NCBI GenBank assembly: GCA_030377945.1
Contig: JAUCGD010000212.1
Location: forward strand, 1 to 5,858
Source of the DNA: Desulfobacterales bacterium HSG17
GTDB taxonomy: Bacteria > Desulfobacterota > Desulfobacteria > Desulfobacterales > Desulfococcaceae
DNA length: 5,858 nt
Direction: 5' to 3'
Below the pieces are notes generated by a model that saw only the letters and a program-made list of their open reading frames with translations, was not told the DNA's origin and did not search any database. A program made the translations under genes and the position numbers. Of the stretch, positions 4,765 through 5,858 are shown one piece after another. Position 1 is the stretch's first letter. The number at the start of each line of letters is the position of its first letter.

Positions 4765-5166
4765 ATGGACTGCTTAAAAGCTAGCACAATTATCCTCTTT
4801 AACCGTAAGGCAATTGAAAAACATGGTGGTTACGGAGGTGGAGCCAGAGATAGAAGAGATTTGAACCAACTTGCCGATTCTATTTTGATGGCAGCGGAAA
4901 TATCAGAACCAAAAAAGGATTACATAGAGTGCATTTGTCTTGCAGTTTATCAGATTGTAAAAAACCATTTATTTTGGGATGGGAACAAACGGACAGCACA
5001 ATATTTGATTAATCATTGCCTCAAGAAACATGGGATTTTTTATACTGGCAGGCCCAAAGATTTGGCACTAAGGATAGAAGCCCTTGCTGCATCAGATGCA
5101 ACCATGAAGGATGAAAATGTTCTTCAATTGGCATATTTTATTAAATCACATCTTCAGACAAGATAA
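4765..5166 (+). CDS. doc: Fic/Doc family (death-on-curing type) toxin
   Basis: A 133-residue single-domain Fic protein. The core motif HLFWDGNKRT (68-77) fits the Doc form HxFx[D/N][A/G]NKR, with K75 where AMP-transferring Fic enzymes have Gly. In phage P1 Doc this variant phosphorylates elongation factor Tu and stops translation. The same reaction is likely here but inferred. H68 is the catalytic base, D72 the probable metal ligand, and N74, K75 and R76 the nucleotide-binding residues. The upstream GGGARDRRDLNQLADSI stretch (24-40) corresponds to the G-RD---L-SA block of Doc proteins. The size is close to P1 Doc (126 residues). There is no ribosome binding site of its own, and ATG lies 3 bases past the antitoxin stop, so translation is probably coupled to the Panacea gene. 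P1 doc is paired with Phd; here a Panacea antitoxin takes that place. All catalytic residues are present, so the toxin should be active. Confidence 0.9.
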   Translation: MDCLKASTIILFNRKAIEKHGGYGGGARDRRDLNQLADSILMAAEISEPKKDYIECICLAVYQIVKNHLFWDGNKRTAQYLINHCLKKHGIFYTGRPKDLALRIEALAASDATMKDENVLQLAYFIKSHLQTR

Positions 5167-5184
5167 AAATAGAAACTTACAGCA

Positions 5185-5219
5185 AGCCTTACCTGAGTCA
5201 TACCGGGTAGGGCTTTTTT
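5185..5219 (+). terminator. Intrinsic terminator of the PanA-Doc operon
   Basis: AGCCTTACC (5185-5193) pairs with GGTAGGGCT (5206-5214) over 9 bp, including one T-G wobble, and is followed by a T-run at 5214-5219. It starts 19 bases after the toxin stop codon, so the two-gene unit is closed and the exported-protein gene downstream needs its own promoter. Confidence 0.75.
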
Positions 5220-5233
5220 ATTTGCGCTACACC

Positions 5234-5280
5234 TTCCCTGTGGTTTATGTAACCCGGAAACATAAACTCAGATACGGGAA
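5234..5280. promoter_or_regulatory. Nested dyad upstream of the exported-protein gene
   Basis: GTTTATGT (5243-5250) and ACATAAAC (5260-5267) form a perfect 8-bp inverted repeat around AACCCGGAA. Outside it TTCCC (5234-5238) and GGGAA (5276-5280) can also pair. The whole lies 41 bases before the next start codon. It could be an operator or a structured leader. No clear -35/-10 pair is visible nearby and no T-run follows, so it is not a terminator. Confidence 0.35.
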
Positions 5281-5320
5281 ATAAATAAATACAACCTATT
5301 GATAAGAAATATGGGGGCGC

Positions 5321-5584
5321 ATGAAAAAAACATATTTTATTATTCTGATAGTATTCTTTGCAAACATTGTCTATGCACAAAACACTGTTAAATATGATTA
5401 TTTTAGCGGGACAGGCCAATTTATCACTAAGGAACAGGCACAAAATGAAATGAGGAGGTTAAGAGCTATTGTTGATTTCAAAGGGCCTTTAGGTGATAAT
5501 GGTTTACCTAAATACGACAGAAGGAATAATCATATAAAATGGCCTTATAAGTTCAGACATATCGAAGGGGGTATTTCAAATTGA
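5321..5584 (+). CDS. Small exported protein of unknown function
   Basis: An 87-residue protein whose first 19 residues form a clear Sec signal peptide: basic MKKT, hydrophobic YFIILIVFFANI and the VYA cleavage site before QN. There is no cysteine at the cleavage point, so it is not a lipoprotein. The mature part of about 68 residues should be periplasmic or secreted. It is rich in charged and aromatic residues (KEQAQNEMRRLRAIV, GDNGLPKYDRRNN, WPYKFRHIEGG), and I recognise no domain. The start is preceded by GGGGG at 5314-5318, a weak ribosome binding site. It lies after the PanA-Doc terminator and so is probably transcribed separately. It may be complete or the N-terminal piece of a longer protein. 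Confidence 0.6.
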   Translation: MKKTYFIILIVFFANIVYAQNTVKYDYFSGTGQFITKEQAQNEMRRLRAIVDFKGPLGDNGLPKYDRRNNHIKWPYKFRHIEGGISN

Positions 5585-5766
5585 AAAAACCAAGATTTTA
5601 CCCTACCAAAAAATATTGCCAGCCTATTTCCAATTTCATAATTATTTGATTTTAAAGAATATATAAACAACAATTTCATAGCAAAAGTGATTTATAAACT
5701 ATCTTAATTACATGTTATTAGGCTTTTATACTCATAATATGTAAATGCTTTATTTGAGCATGAAAT

Positions 5767-5796
5767 TTTATGCATTTTACGCATAAATGTTATAAT
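5767..5796 (+). promoter_or_regulatory. Promoter-like site with an overlapping operator-like dyad
   Basis: TATAAT lies at 5791-5796 with TTATGC, a poor -35 match, 17 bases upstream at 5768-5773. The perfect dyad TTTATGC/GCATAAA (5767-5787) fills the space between them, a usual position for a repressor site. It would drive transcription rightward, out of the window. Confidence 0.35.
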
Positions 5797-5809
5797 ATAT
5801 TGAAATAAA

Positions 5810-5858
5810 ATGATTATATGCTTTTATTGCGAGAGCGAGAGTTTTTTTATGCTCAAAT
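5810..5858 (+). CDS. Possible start of a gene running off the right edge
   Basis: From ATG 5810 the frame stays open to the window end (MIICFYCESESFFMLK, 16 codons). A second in-frame ATG at 5849 follows GAGAG, a weak ribosome binding site. A promoter-like TATAAT lies at 5791-5796. The frame is too short to judge, and the product is unknown. Confidence 0.2.
   Translation, partial: MIICFYCESESFFMLK

Larger units (their letters stand above)
5752..5858. repeat. 10-bp inverted repeat flanking a promoter-like AT-rich segment
   Basis: ATTTGAGCAT (5752-5761) and ATGCTCAAAT (5849-5858) are perfect reverse complements 87 bases apart, and the right copy ends exactly at the window edge, so it could be longer. 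Inside lie TTTATGC/GCATAAA (5767-5773 with 5781-5787), a TATAAT box and the tandem GCGAGAGCGAGAG (5829-5841). It might bound a small inverted-repeat element or be a paired binding site; chance is possible in such AT-rich DNA. Confidence 0.35.

Noticed and set aside
5581..5649. 22-codon TTG-start frame overlapping the stop of the exported-protein gene
   Set aside because: AAGGGGG lies 9 bases upstream, but the frame is very short, uses TTG and has no known match.

Overview
This is an AT-rich accessory stretch of a bacterial chromosome. It is gene-poor, full of repeats and gene fragments, and holds at most six intact genes. The DUF2284 metal-binding protein, the Cys4-finger protein with a CQKARKREWQKRK run and the paired REP-like hairpins are what I would expect in an anaerobic deltaproteobacterium such as a Desulfobacterales (Desulfonema-like) genome. 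That placement is an impression from gene content; the window has no marker gene to prove it.

Left part (1-1306). A gene seems to start at the left edge on the minus strand. Divergent from it is an intact DUF2284 protein (230-871). Directly behind that lies a frameshifted internal fragment of a DUF499 ATPase (about 905-1306), a large P-loop protein family tied to anti-phage gene clusters. The fragment keeps a Walker B motif but has no start, no Walker A and no C-terminus.

Middle part (1307-2531). A pair of REP-like units in inverted orientation (1327-1454) separates the DUF499 fragment from a convergent Cys4-finger gene (1548-1994, minus). Upstream of that gene lie a perfect dyad and two 19-nt direct repeats that look like one end of an IS21-family insertion sequence (about 2107-2155). 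The orientation suggests the finger gene was the first gene inside that element. Next come 24-nt tandem repeats and three copies of a 22-nt sequence that encodes FIDTIKK in two of its copies, among very short ORFs with good ribosome binding sites. This looks like a graveyard of small genes.

Right-middle part (2520-5219). A minus-strand gene codes for a GIY-YIG nuclease domain followed by a long Glu/Lys/Trp-rich helical tail. After about 590 noncoding bases, which hold a repeat pair, a TATAAT box and an intrinsic terminator, comes a two-gene operon: a Panacea-domain (DUF4065) antitoxin (4249-4761) and a Doc-type Fic toxin (4765-5166). They are 3 bases apart and closed by an intrinsic terminator. 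This is the clearest functional unit in the window.

Right part (5220-5858). A nested dyad precedes a small exported protein of unknown function (5321-5584). The window ends in AT-rich DNA with phased ATGC/GCAT dyads, a TATAAT box, a 10-bp inverted repeat and perhaps the start of another gene.

Taken together (inference), this is a decayed defence or mobile-element island. A PanA-Doc toxin-antitoxin pair and a GIY-YIG protein remain intact; a DUF499 gene and an IS21-type element survive only as pieces. The least described parts are the GIY-YIG/Trp-repeat protein, the FIDTIKK repeats and the finger gene at the IS end.
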